Shown here: positions 12,119 to 22,399 of the stretch, one piece after another
How positions within the stretch are numbered: the first letter of the stretch is position 1
Layout: each line of letters opens with the position of its first letter
Notes under the pieces: generated by a model
The model's database searches: none
What the model was told of the DNA's origin: nothing
Seen by the model: only the letters and a program-made list of their open reading frames with translations
Made by a program: the position numbers and the translations under genes
Source of the DNA: Laccaria trichodermophora
Taxonomy: Eukaryota > Basidiomycota > Agaricomycetes > Agaricales > Hydnangiaceae
DNA length: 64,000 bases
Direction of reading: 5' to 3'
Assembly (NCBI GenBank): GCA_018417955.1
Contig: JACTVC010000003.1
Coordinates: 2,976,001 to 3,040,000 of the forward strand

Positions 12119-14221
12119 ATGGCCCCTCCACTGCCCCTCCAATCGCTATCACCCGAACTGAGGCTCAACCTGCAGAAGAGTTTGGAAAGCGTGCTTACCG
12201 AAATCATACAAACCAACAATGGGACTATTTTCTTCCAAGAAGCCGCTCTATTATCATCATTCCGGGATCGTCTCAGCGTCCCTCCTACTTCAATGCCGAA
12301 AGCGGTCGCAAATGTTGATGCTGGTCCGTGCGGAGCCATTCACGCTCAAGACTTGGTACAGAGATTTTACGAGACCGTTCCCCTTTCTCTCTACGACGCA
12401 TATCAGCCGTTCGTCTCCCGCTTTTTTGACAAGTCACCTTGCCCTTCCTCCGCTGTTCGCGATTTGCTCTCCCCCGGTTTCCCTGATTTCATTGCTCGAA
12501 CGTCTGGGACGTCGGAATCGACTTTCAAATTGTTTCCATGGTATCCCGAGAACTTTCACCGCCCTTCCGAAGGTGTTAGATTCTGTGCAATCAGCACTTT
12601 TCGCTTCTGTGGCCCGACCGTGAAAATTGTCGACGAGCAGGGAGAATTGCAGAAGGAAGTGTTTGTTACCATCGCTGGAAACGGAATTATGAGGAGGCGC
12701 ATGGGTGTTGCAGTGAAAGATGATGACAAAGCCATAACAGAGACCCGTAAGTTTTTTTTCGACTCATCTGTCACCAATCACTGAAGAGGTGCCTCTTCCA
12801 CAGCCCCCCTCCTCCGTCCCTTTCGCAGTTTGGTACATCCCAAATTTCCTGGGAAACCTCTTAACGACTATGCTCTTCGCTGTCACGGATCCGTCGCTTG
12901 TCTCCATGCGTGCGACCTATATATCGGCCTTTTACGATGCTGTGTTGACTCTTGAAGAACATTGGGACACTGTCGTCGATAGCGTCGAGAAAGGAACAAT
13001 CCCCGATGTCTACGATCTCGACTATTGCAGACCATTTTTAGAGGTTTGAAACCCATTTTCCTTTTTACCCTCGACTTGATATTGACACGCATTGGATAGG
13101 CTCAAATCAAGCCAAATCCGCACCGCGCGGCAGAGCTCCGGTCAATACAAAAAGGGACGGAGGGATGGTTGAAGCGGATCTGGCCGTCACTGAAAACCAT
13201 CAGAGCAATCAGCAGTGGAAGTTATGCCGCCTTTGTTCCCAAGGTAGATCCAAGTCTATTGCATCCTGAGCTCACATTTACGTGCAGATTCGACATCATA
13301 TTGGGCCCAACGTTGAAATTGAAAGCACATTTTACGCTTCAACCGAATGTGTCATCGGACATGGATACGATCCAACAAACGACCACAACCTTTATCGCGT
13401 TTCTCGTGATTCGCATTTCGAGTATCTCGACGTCACTGAACCACAAGCACTTCATCAAGCAGTATGCCATCTCCTTTTACAGACTAACCAAAAACTTAGT
13501 CCATTTCGTCTTTCTCGTAGTGGGAGCTACAAACCGGAAAACGGTACGAGATTGTGGCAACCACGAGAAACGGCCTCTGGCGATACCAGATGAGGGACAT
13601 TGTTGAAATTGGCGGATTTGATCCAAGTGACGGACAACCTGTTATCCGCGTCATCGGACGGCGAGGGTATATTGTTATTGCATCTTCACGCCACTTCTCC
13701 TCATCCAACCCGTAGTGTCGGATTCCGCATCTTTGAGGAGATGATGTCAGAAGAGTTGATTAAAAACGCTATTCACTCAACCCACCACACGCTCGGTCGC
13801 GTCTTGGAGTTCGTTGCAGAGCTGGATGACCGACAATTTCCGCGGAGTTACGGCTATTTTGTAGAACTCGAGGGAGAGCTAGGTGTGTATTCTATACTGT
13901 TACCCTTTCGCACTTCTCATTCACCTTCGCCTTTGGTTTCCAGGGCCCGATCCTGACTCTGCTCCACGTAAAGTACAAGAGGTCCTTTTTACAAATCTGG
14001 GTTACAAGTCCTCCACCGACATCGGAAGGATTGGTATGCCTACCATTCGAATTGTTGCACCGCGTACATTTAGGGCATATCGTGAGTGGAGGCTTGAGCT
14101 GACGGGCCACCCTATGGGACAAACTAAAGTCCCAACTACCATCGTCGATGTTGCAACGAGAGAGTGGCTGGCGAAGAGAGTGATATCAGAGGTCGGCCTA
14201 CCGTCCGTTTCTTCACTTTAG
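12119..14221 (+). CDS. GH3 auxin-responsive-promoter family protein
   Basis: This is a member of the GH3 family, the ANL-superfamily acyl-adenylating enzymes best known in plants for conjugating amino acids to jasmonate or auxin. Fungal members have no established substrate. Seven exons join in frame to about 600 residues, the normal size for GH3. Family signs in order: TSGTSESTFKLFPWYPENF (the TSGT-type nucleotide-binding loop), FGPTVKI-like FCGPTVKIVDEQG, FAVWYIPNFLGNLLTTMLF, FYASTECVIGHGYDP (the Y-A-S-T-E adenylate motif), YEIVATTRNGLWRYQMRDIV (the G-L-W-R-Y-x-x-x-D motif) and a C-terminal LGRVLEFVAELD. The first intron (12747-12786) is only 40 nt and is the least certain joint. The ATG at 12119 was chosen because it precedes the first hydrophilic helix; an in-frame upstream ATG at 12026 would add a hydrophobic stretch and is less likely. 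Confidence 0.88.
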
Positions 14222-14918
14222 TGTAGTTTCTGAAGTACATACGTACTTATCAAGTACCGTCTTGCGGAGTGACTTCATCGATCTATAGGCATGTAACTAC
14301 ATGGAAGCGCGGAGCGAAAATTGTTCAGCGCTCTAGGTCACTTCTCCCGGCTCAGGCCAGCTTCTTGAAGAGAATTCAAGTGAAATTCAGAGCAAATTCG
14401 TTTCCCCCCAAATACGCCTACAAAGTTCGTCGTCAATTGATGCAGTCATTACTCGAGGAACCATCAATGGGTGCGGTTGATGAGCATGCAATTACCTTGG
14501 AGTTGGAGGCACCGTTGAAGAGGCTGAGGAGGATATGTCCCGCTCTAGATCTAAAGTAAGTAAATGATGATTTTCAGTCGAGGGGGTGCAATTTCTCCGC
14601 ACTCCCATCAACCCCTCGGCAACCCCTCGGATCGTCCCTTACTAGTACTACTAGTACCTACAACTTCCCTAAGTACATGGCCTTATGACATCCAATTGCT
14701 CATGACTGCGCCGACAACGACGTTGCTCAAAATACACTCCCACTGTAACCTGTCCTGTTTTTTCCAATTCACACTTTCCTCGCTGCTATTCGTCTCTGCC
14801 CGTCGTCAAAAATCACGGCCGTATACTAGGGCCGATAGCGAAGGTCTTCCCAGCTGCCAACACGGAGAGCTGACATCTCAATGGAGGTCACGGCTAGTGC
14901 TATGGACTTGAACCATAC
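14222..14918. other. Intergenic, one unrecognised open frame
   Basis: An open frame at 14269-14559 on + (96 codons, basic, ending CPALDLK and TAA) follows the GH3 gene by about 50 bp. It has no recognisable motif and no clear introns. It could be a short gene or a decayed exon. The remainder holds nothing I can name. Confidence 0.3.
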
Positions 14919-16525
14919 ATGGATGGTGCAAGCAACGAGCTTCGTGTCATGTCAGTTCAACTCTTCAAGCTTCAAGTTCCTTCCTTTCCCTTGCTGACTG
15001 TTGAATTCGTTCGGTCCGATGCATGGTTAGTCGCTGCACTCGTGATGCAGGTGTGGGAGCTGGTGATTCACGTTATCGATGAAGTTGAGTATGTGTGGAA
15101 GTGAGTCTCAGTTCGACGAAATGTAACGCCAAAGTATTGACGGACGGGTCCTTCAATGACATAGGAGTAAGATGTCGCCGATGAAGATCCTCTATATCTG
15201 GGCGAGATATGGTCAACTCGTAGCGCAAATGTACGTGCACCATGCCCCGGTCTCCCTGTCAAGGATGCATCTGTAACCTGTTTGTGAAACAGAACAAATT
15301 TGGTCAGCGTGCAATTACTCTTGGTGGGATACTTCTCCGCGCAGGGCTGCGCGAATGCACTCCTGCTTGAGATTTTTATCAGTCAACAGGCGATTTTGTG
15401 CGTGGAGGGTATCCAGTTGATGAGGTGTACGTCTTCCATCTTTGGATCTCTATGGAAATTGGCTAATTAGCGATTGGGCGTGATATTTAGTGTTTGCGTT
15501 GTATAACCAAAGTCGAAGGGTCAAATACCTCCTACTTTCGATATTTGGCATCTCTACCGGATTGGAGATAGCTGGAAACATTGCCACTGGGAAGATGTAC
15601 TCGTGGCCAAAATAAGTAACCGGACACATGACCAAATGCGTCGTCAACATAGATTTTGAACCACCTCGATCCCACATAATAAGTACCCTCGTTTTAAGAC
15701 TTCTATGACTACACATAAGACCTCTCGCATCCAACACGACTCTCCAAAAAAGAACAGGCTTATTGGTGCCCTCCTTGCTGGGAAAGGACTACGTGAAGCA
15801 GCCCGGATGACAGCAGATGACAGCACGTGTCCGGTTACTTATTTTGGCCACGAGTACAGCACTCGTGCGGAATGTACGATGCTCGATAGCGCTCCTCCTG
15901 ACAGTGGCCTCACATGGTTTGCGTACGTTTTTTCGTTCGTTGTTTCCCCCATTGGTTGACCTGCTTCTACTTAGGGTTGGAGCCGGCATGTTCCAAGTCG
16001 TGGTGCTGGGAATGACGCTCTCAAAGCAATTATCTACCAAGCATACCCGCTGGGCAAGGACACCATTGTCATCTTTGATGATGAAGGATAGTCTTTTTGT
16101 CTTCTTCCTTTTCTTCGGTGTGTGCATATATCCGCTCCTTGTGCCTGTTCCCCGGCTGATTGATCGATTGGGAATCGGGAAGTTGTGTTGTCTACGGTGG
16201 TAGGCTACGAAGCCGTGTGGAGTTTTGGACCGTCATTTTGGAACATAGCGTTCGGGTAAGCCATTCCTATCCTGAATGGAACAGGAAACGATCCTAACGC
16301 GTTCTGCTTTTCCTACTTAGGTGGTACATCGCATTACTGTCAATCGCGGTATGCATAGCTTCTCTGTCTATTCCGAAGCCTCTTACACTGAATCTTGTTT
16401 TTAAATCTCAGGGATGTAGGCTGATCATGAATATGAGGTCTTTGGCGCTGGGACCCATCCCTTCAGATGATGAGGCGTCGATAGGTGCTTCGGAGCCCCT
16501 ATTTTATGATGAATCAGACAGATAA
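14919..16525 (+). CDS. DUF6533-type multi-span membrane protein, exon hit by a MITE
   Basis: This belongs to a large agaricomycete family of 7-span-like membrane proteins with an N-terminal DUF6533 domain; function is unknown. Signs: EVEYVWKSKMSPMKILYIWARYGQ across the first splice, then QLMRLFALYNQSRRVKYLLL (the family's L-R-x-Y-A-L-Y-x-x-S box), a loop with CTMLDSAPPDSGLTWFA, and later KHTRWARTPLSSLMMKDS. The acidic tail ends in ESDR and TAA. About nine exons join in frame once a 255-bp inserted element (15600-15854, TA duplicated) is set aside; the insertion lies inside a coding exon after GNIATGKM and brings an in-frame TAA. The gene is therefore either broken or rescued by splicing from GT at 15597 to AG at 15859. 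The start at 14919 is uncertain; an extra upstream exon is possible. Confidence 0.75.
15600..15854 (+). mobile_element. Tc1/mariner-like MITE with TA target duplication
   Basis: The two ends are a perfect 28-bp inverted repeat beginning CTCGTGGCCAAAATAAGTAA; one mismatch follows before the match peters out. The element is flanked by TA on both sides (15598-15599 and 15855-15856), the duplication typical of Tc1/mariner/pogo elements. Removing the element and one TA restores the reading frame of the DUF6533 exon. Inside, from the ATG at 15705, a short frame reads SPKKNRLIGALLAGKGLREA, which looks like the helix-turn-helix start of a Tc1-type transposase. It therefore seems to be an internally deleted copy of a full transposon and cannot move itself. 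Confidence 0.9.
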
Positions 16526-17298
16526 TTATCAGTACATTTATATTCCTCTAGAAGTGCACTTTTACTAATGGCCAGATGGTCGCAGCACGATCTGTCCTTG
16601 TTGAAACAGTTTGCCATCCTCGACGTCTGAGAACGACCACTAGGGCTTGTGCCTGATCTTTTAAATTTCAGTTCTGTCACGCAAGGGTGGGCGAACTGAA
16701 GTTACTTCAGTGTGTCCCTATAAAGGAAACGATTCAAGCCAATGAAGCAATCAATTCCGGAAGCGACGACTTCTACGATACTGATTAGTTTGCTTTATGT
16801 TTCAATGGCGCACACTAGGCAACGCCTGTTCATTCACCTGGACTCTCCCAACTGGTCGTAAGACGAGACCATCGCCGTGGAAGGCGGGGGGCACAGTGAC
16901 AGCTAAGAGATCCTCTGGTCTGCTGCTGTAGTCGGCGAAGCAAGCAAGCGGCTTCGCCGTCCTCGTCTCGCTCGATGCGAACCAACGCGAGTGGGACACC
17001 GATCTTCGTTTCGAGGTTTTGGAGAAGAAGTCGATTGCTGGATTTATGTAGATTTTTTAGAGCTTGGTAGCTTCCGATAGCTTCAAAAGTAACGCGATAG
17101 CCCGCCAAAGCACTGGGTAGCGGTACCGTGATAGCTGTGAACGTTCCTGTGTGATCTCGCTGACTGCTTGAAGCGTGGGATTGCTGAGCGACTCAGACTG
17201 CACTGCAGTGAGGCTGACGATTATGTATAGACGCCCCAAATTCCAATCGCAATACCAACAAACTCTCACCCTCTCTTCCACCTGCATCCGCAACGTCT
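16526..17298. other. Intergenic; block repeated at 18.5-18.8 kb
   Basis: About 16600-16790 resembles 18550-18770: both contain a TTTTTAATTTC-type tract, GGGCGAACTG, a CAGTGTGTCCC box and AATTCCGGA in the same order and spacing. The first copy lies upstream of the cysteine-rich gene at 17299. Overlapping minus-strand frames at 16802-17293 read somewhat like protein (for example PEDLLAVTVPPAFHGDG) but I recognise no family and cannot build an intact gene. Confidence 0.45.
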
Positions 17299-18377
17299 AT
17301 GACAGAATCAGAACAAAAGTGGAGTGCACCCTCCTCGACCGAGTATGCCCTTGCCGCTTCTCATACAAAGATGCAAAACTTATCACCCATCTAGTTCACT
17401 ACCTTCTTATCCGAGCAGCCTTGAAGATGGCCCGGAGAGCGACCCCTTGATCTCAGCTTCGGATTGTTCAGACAATAGAAATGGTATCCTTATAACTTTA
17501 TATCACGACTGAACCATCATCATCTCACAACCAACCTCATAAGATTCCAGGCCCTCAAGAGGTGGCTTTCGCACAACCCTCATCATCCATAGAATCGTCG
17601 TTATCCTTACATTCATCCTATGCATCGGCTGTCTTGTCTTCTTCATCGGTGGACTCATTAGCGTCATTATTCGTTACCCCGCCTCTCAGGTTCATTGGCT
17701 GGCGTTGGAGAGCTCGAAGCATTGCGAGCGGTACGGAGCGAGGAAGTATTGGGCGAAGATGGGTCCCCTGCCAGATGGTCGGCGGCTTGATCCTATGGAG
17801 TTGTGTTGGACTTCGGAGAACGAGATTCATGGTCGGAAGATGAAACCGACGTATTGCGAGGATAAAGTATGTCTTGCTGACTCCCCTCTTCACTGTTACT
17901 GAATCATCAATTCGCAGGGAGCGGATCGCGGGGTATATGGTCATTGGATAGTCGACTTTGACGAAGGCGGGTGTCAACCTTTCTGGGAAGGAGTTACAAA
18001 TAAAGTCAGTGAATGAGTACTACCTTCACCCTACCTATATTTAATAATTCTTTTCATAGGGATGTACAGCCCCGGGATCTGGTCTCCGAGTATGTGAAAC
18101 TCATCTCTGCTTTCGTCCCCTCGCGGCTTACATGTTTTCTTGTGATAGCGCTTTGACGCACACCTGATCAATCTCGACTACGCGGACGGATGGAAGGTCA
18201 TGTGCTCTTCCACACCAGCCGATTTTAATGGGTTGCATTTCAACGGTGCCATGTCCTGCGCTAAAGTGCGTTGTGCTTCCCCTACTTACTGTGCTTCGTC
18301 GAGCCTAATTATGTGCACAACAGCGTGTGGACGGTGTTTTTGGAACTTGGGAAATTGTAGATGGTGGCTGCCTCTAG
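17299..18377 (+). CDS. Small single-pass membrane protein with Cys-rich ectodomain
   Basis: I do not recognise a named family. Seven exons, all with good splice sites, join in frame to roughly 200 residues. The N-terminal tail is Ser/Asp-rich (MTESEQKWSAPSSTDSLPSY), then one strongly hydrophobic segment, IVVILTFILCIGCLVFFIGG, then an extracellular-type domain with cysteines at CERYGARKYW, MELCWTSENE, PTYCEDKGADRGVYGHWIVD, GGCQPFWEGVTNKGCTAPG, MCSSTPADFNGLHF and a final GVFGTWEIVDGGCL. That layout is a type II anchor with a disulfide-bonded domain. The first intron (GTATGCC to CTAG) is needed to join the ATG exon to the next frame. Several tryptophans and glycines suggest a compact carbohydrate- or ligand-binding fold, but this is a guess. 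The gene looks intact. Confidence 0.65.
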
Positions 18378-20383
18378 ATGAAATAATATTTTGCTATGTC
18401 AGAAGGACGCTAGCTACCTCCTGAGGTTTAGGGAAATTGTACACTATCAATTTCATCAGAAAATATTTTTGTCCGTTGCGTTCAATCATGATGCATGAAG
18501 TTCAGCGAGAGCAGATGATTTTGGTGAGCATGGCACTTCTAATCCTCCTCGTGGATCAGCCAGTGGCTGTTTCATAAATTTCTGCTCTAGGGGGCGCACC
18601 CTAAAGACTCCCGCCTAATCTTTTTAATTTCTGTTCTGTTCCAGTAAATGCGGGCGAACTGTACATTGAATTCGTCAAGGGGACTGCAGTGTGTCCCCTC
18701 AAAAGAAACCATTCTATCCAAGGAAGCTATTAATTCCGGAGAGCGACAGCTTGTACGAGAGGCCCTTTGCTGAACATCGCCACCTCTATGGAATCGAAGA
18801 CAACTTGGTTGCTGTGCATGCTTGATCGTTGTTGTGGTGGCTCTTCACCGGTGTCGCAGTTGAGAACCGGCCTGCATGGTATTTTTGCGTGCGGTCTGAG
18901 CCGCCCATGACGATTCTTCTAAAAAAATCAGTGTGACTCCTTAGCGTTGCGTGAAGTGAGTGCGTCAAGTTAGAGTAAGCGAGCGGTGCTTGCGGCTGTT
19001 GGGTAGAAGAAATATCGGCTTCAGAGGCTTGCCGTCGTGTTCTAGTGACCGCCAGATATATCAGCACCGGCTCCTGGCGAAGAAATCGCATCTAGTTATT
19101 ATGATCAACTAGGGGTGAATATGCACTTTGACGAAGAAGAAAAGCGCACCTCAGGCTCCGAAAAGGCGCGGTTGGGAGACATATGTTGCTAGAGAGAAAT
19201 CTCATGGATGACCTTCGGGATGAACGTCTTCTACGTTTCCCAAAGAATCAATTCACTCGTGAATTTGATGAAGGCCCCACAACTTGACGAAATTTTGCGT
19301 GTGCTGTATCCAACTATCGGCCTGTATGAGTCAGTCTATTACCAGACGTTTCCAGATACGTTAGTGCCACACCTGAATGATGATTTTGAGGATTATAGAC
19401 TACCACAAACGTAGGAGTGTTCACCTTACAGATTGCGGAAGGAAGTCGACCCAAAATGGGACACCTTTGGCATGACAGAGATTAGGCAACTAAACGAACC
19501 GTAAATGACTTGCCGAAGAGCCCACTCACCCCGCATCCAATTCATGGGCAATTCGGTCTAGATGAGATCAATTGTAACGTTGAGATTAAATTCCGAATTC
19601 CGGAAAGAAAACAACCTATGACGCAACTGTCGCAACCGTTACAACGAGTCAACACAAAACTAATGTCGAGTGTACCCTTGCGGCTCCAGGTTAGTGATAT
19701 ACTAGGCACCCAGGAATCGAAAAGGCTCACTCTGACGCACTTTCTGGGTACTTATGGTTTACGTATGTTTGATTTGACAGACTCCAATGTCGTCGTCATA
19801 CAGACGGAGTTGGAAGCAGGACGTTGAGGAAGAAGATCGGGTAAAACGGAACTATCGGGGGCTGCGGACGAAAAGTGTAGCAAGCTTGAATCCTAGTAAG
19901 TAAGTGGCTGGAGGAGACTTGCTCAGATCGAGCGCTTGTCCAATATTTGCGACTTGTTTGGTCTCAAAGCCATCAACGCTGATCGTAAATACATCCTTGC
20001 CATTGAGAGGAAGGATTCCGAGGGCCCAGAGAAGCCCGAAAATTGCGCAACTGTCCTATGTAAGAACGGCATCTGGGTATCAATGTAGTGGGCAAGTTTT
20101 GTTGTCGGAAGCTCGGAGACCTCGGGATGAAATTATTCGACCGATGGCGCAGCAAGCTTGGCCAATGGCGACTCGGATGCGGATGACCCGGGGCATTTTG
20201 GTCGTCTCGGTCGGTCGGTAAATCGTTGCAATGAGAAATACTTTCATCTTGGGCGTGCCATATTCTGTTACCGCAAACCATTCTGTGAGTCGATTTAAGA
20301 CATAATGGGGAATGTGAGAACCTTTGCACACACATATAAGACCTCGAAAAAAAAGACACTCACTCCATAACCCAAGCCCCAAT
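18378..20383. other. Intergenic; duplicated promoter-like block and orphan frames
   Basis: The block 18550-18770 repeats the upstream region of the cysteine-rich gene (16600-16790), but no second copy of that gene follows. Plus-strand frames at 19208-19414 and 19510-19827 look partly protein-like (for example QFGLDEINCNVEIKFRIPER) yet are separated by stops and lack a family. This is probably the remnant of a decayed gene. A TATA-like CATATAAGAC at about 20333 precedes the exon-repeat gene. Confidence 0.4.
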
Positions 20384-21709
20384 ATGAAGTTCACCCTCAT
20401 CTTCTCAACTGCTTTCCTCGCTTCAATCTCCTTTGTCAATGGTGCCCCCGTCAAGGCCGCTGCCCCTGCCGCGATCGAAGTCGGTCATTATATTTTTTGA
20501 CAACAAAAAGATTTTCACCACCGTGTCAGGTCAAACTTGGGAAAGAACTCGGCGTAGACCTTAAAGACGGCGCCGTCTTGGTCCGTGGACTCAAGGTGTG
20601 TTTGTTGGTAAATCTGACAAAAACTGAACAAGATATTCATCTTTTGCGTTGAAGCTTTGGAAGGACGTCAAAGTTGATACAGACTTCAAAGTTGAAGGCC
20701 CCGTTTCAGCCCGCGCGCTCAAGGTGAGTTTGTTGGTATATCTACAAAAAAACTGAACAAAATATTCATCTCTTGCGTTGAAGTTTGGGAAGGACATCAA
20801 AATTGATACAGACTTCAAAGTTGAAGGCCCAGTTTCGGCCCGCGCACTCAAGGTGAATTTGTTGGTATATCTAAAAAAAACTGAACAAAATATTCATCCC
20901 TTGCGTTGAAGTTTGGGAAGGACGTCAAAATTGATACAGACCTCAAAGTTGAAGGCCCCGTTTCGGCCCGCGCGCTCAAGGTGAGTTTGTTGGTATATCT
21001 AAAAAAAACTGAACAAAATATTCATCTCTTGCGTTGAAGTTTGGGAAGGACATCAAAATTGACACAGACTTCAAAGTTGAAGGCCCCGTTTCGGCCCGCG
21101 CGCTCAAGGTGAATTTGTTCGTTCATCTGAAAGAGACTGTACAAAATATTCATATGTTGCGTGCAAGCTTGGAAAAGACATCAAAGTCGATACAGACTTG
21201 AAAGTTGAACGCGCCGTCTTCGCCCGCGAACTTCTGAAGGTGAGTTTATTTGTGCATCTGGAAAAAAACTGTAGAAGATATTCATGCATGCGCATTGCGT
21301 TGAAGCCTGTCAAAGTTGATAAAGGCATCTTGTTACGCGGACTCCAGGTCAGTTTCTCTGTTCATCGAAAGAGGATGGTCGAATTACTGAGATTTGCATT
21401 GAAGCCCGTTAAAGACGTCAAACTCGATGATAAGTACGCTAGCGCCGTCTGGGCTCGAGGAATCAAGGTCAGTTTGTTTGCGTCACGAAAGAGGATGGAC
21501 GAATTACTGACATGTTGCGTATAAGCCTCCCAAGGAAGTCGATCCCGACACCAAGTATGCTGATGGAACAGGTCTTGGGGGCACTGTCTGGGTACGTGAG
21601 GCCATGGTAAATTTCATCACTTTTAATTGATTTCAACGAATTGTTCGCCCACCCTTTGTAATAGCCGAAGGATATCAAACCTGGTATGGATATTGTTGAT
21701 GGTCTTTGA
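20384..21709 (+). CDS. Secreted repeat protein, one repeat per exon
   Basis: I know no family for this protein. Eleven exons, all introns in phase 0, encode about 246 residues. Exon 1 is a signal peptide (MKFTLIFSTAFLASISFVNG then APVKAAAPAA). Exons 3-6 (20655-20723, 20784-20852, 20912-20980, 21040-21108) are each exactly 69 nt and encode near-identical units of the form FGKDIKIDTDFKVEGPVSAR followed by ALK. Exon 7 is a diverged 24-residue unit and exons 2 and 8-10 are weaker relatives (LGKELGVDLKDGAVLVRGLK, PVKVDKGILLRGLQ, PVKDVKLDDKYASAVWARG). The introns between units are also near-identical (59-60 nt), so the repeat is an exon plus intron module of about 128 bp. The last exon ends at TGA (21707-21709), but the frame after it reads QVRNLK before a GTAAGG donor, as in a complete unit. 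No KR/KK Kex2-type site separates the units. Secretion is inferred from the signal peptide. Confidence 0.85.
20655..21167 (+). repeat. Tandem exon-plus-intron repeat, 4 units of ~128 bp
   Basis: Exon starts at 20655, 20784, 20912, 21040 and 21168 give periods of 129, 128, 128 and 128 bp. Both the 69-nt exons and the 59-60 nt introns are conserved between units; the intron carries GTGAGTTTGTTGGTATAT and ends TTGCGTTGAAG. Substitutions are few and mostly silent or conservative, which indicates recent unequal crossing-over or gene conversion. Confidence 0.95.
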
Positions 21710-22399
21710 CAGGTTCGCAATCTCAAGGTAAGGTGACAACCGCGACCGTCGGGAAGCCCGCTCATCATGAAAAATCAGTGAATGCGCGGAAAGGAAAGCC
21801 GACATCCATACACACACGATAGCATAACCCCCCTTTTGTTTTGATTCGTTTCTATGGCTAAGGACTTGGACATATTCTGTTGATTTGTAGAACTGTTTCT
21901 TGTGTCGATACTGATTTGTACGTCTTCGTCTGAGAGTGACAATCGTGATTCTGTTTATCAAATGAAGAGCCCGCGAAAAACGCACGTTGTATTCTGAAAA
22001 TGTTGCATCATTATGCGTGAGAAGTGTTATGCCACCAAAGGGCCGAGGACCAATCATTGCCTGCTTAATCGTCAGCAACGAACTCCCGAGAGACGCTTTA
22101 TCGGTCGCTCAGAGCCCCGAAAACGTTGATCTGGAGTATCTTAAACCTAAGTTGACCAATTGTTCGGGTCTTCCGCACAGCAGTTCATTCCTCAACTTTC
22201 GCAGACGCCGATACAGCAAAGCATTCAAACATAACCACCAAAGCTGCCACGATTGAGAACGTTAGCACGATGAATTGCCGCGTAAGGATGGGACGTATCA
22301 TCAAACAAATCCTGCATGAAGGGCTTCAGCGACAGAAACGAAACAGGCCCAGCATCGCTCTTTCAAAATCTTGAAAGACAAAGACAAAGACAACTTAGA
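21710..22399. other. Intergenic between convergent genes
   Basis: This is the space between the exon-repeat gene (+) and the recyclin-like gene (-), and it holds the 3' ends of both. Apart from the continuation of the last repeat unit just after 21709, I see no gene, RNA or repeat. Confidence 0.5.

Noticed and set aside
20591..21328. Minus-strand repeat proteins opposite the exon-repeat gene
   Set aside because: They run antisense through both exons and introns of the array, while the plus strand has signal peptide, splice sites and phase-0 exons.
20384..21709. Kex2-processed repeat peptide precursor (as in RiPP or pheromone-like genes)
   Set aside because: The repeats are not separated by KR, RR or KK sites; each exon ends in ALK or GLK followed by a hydrophobic or Pro residue.
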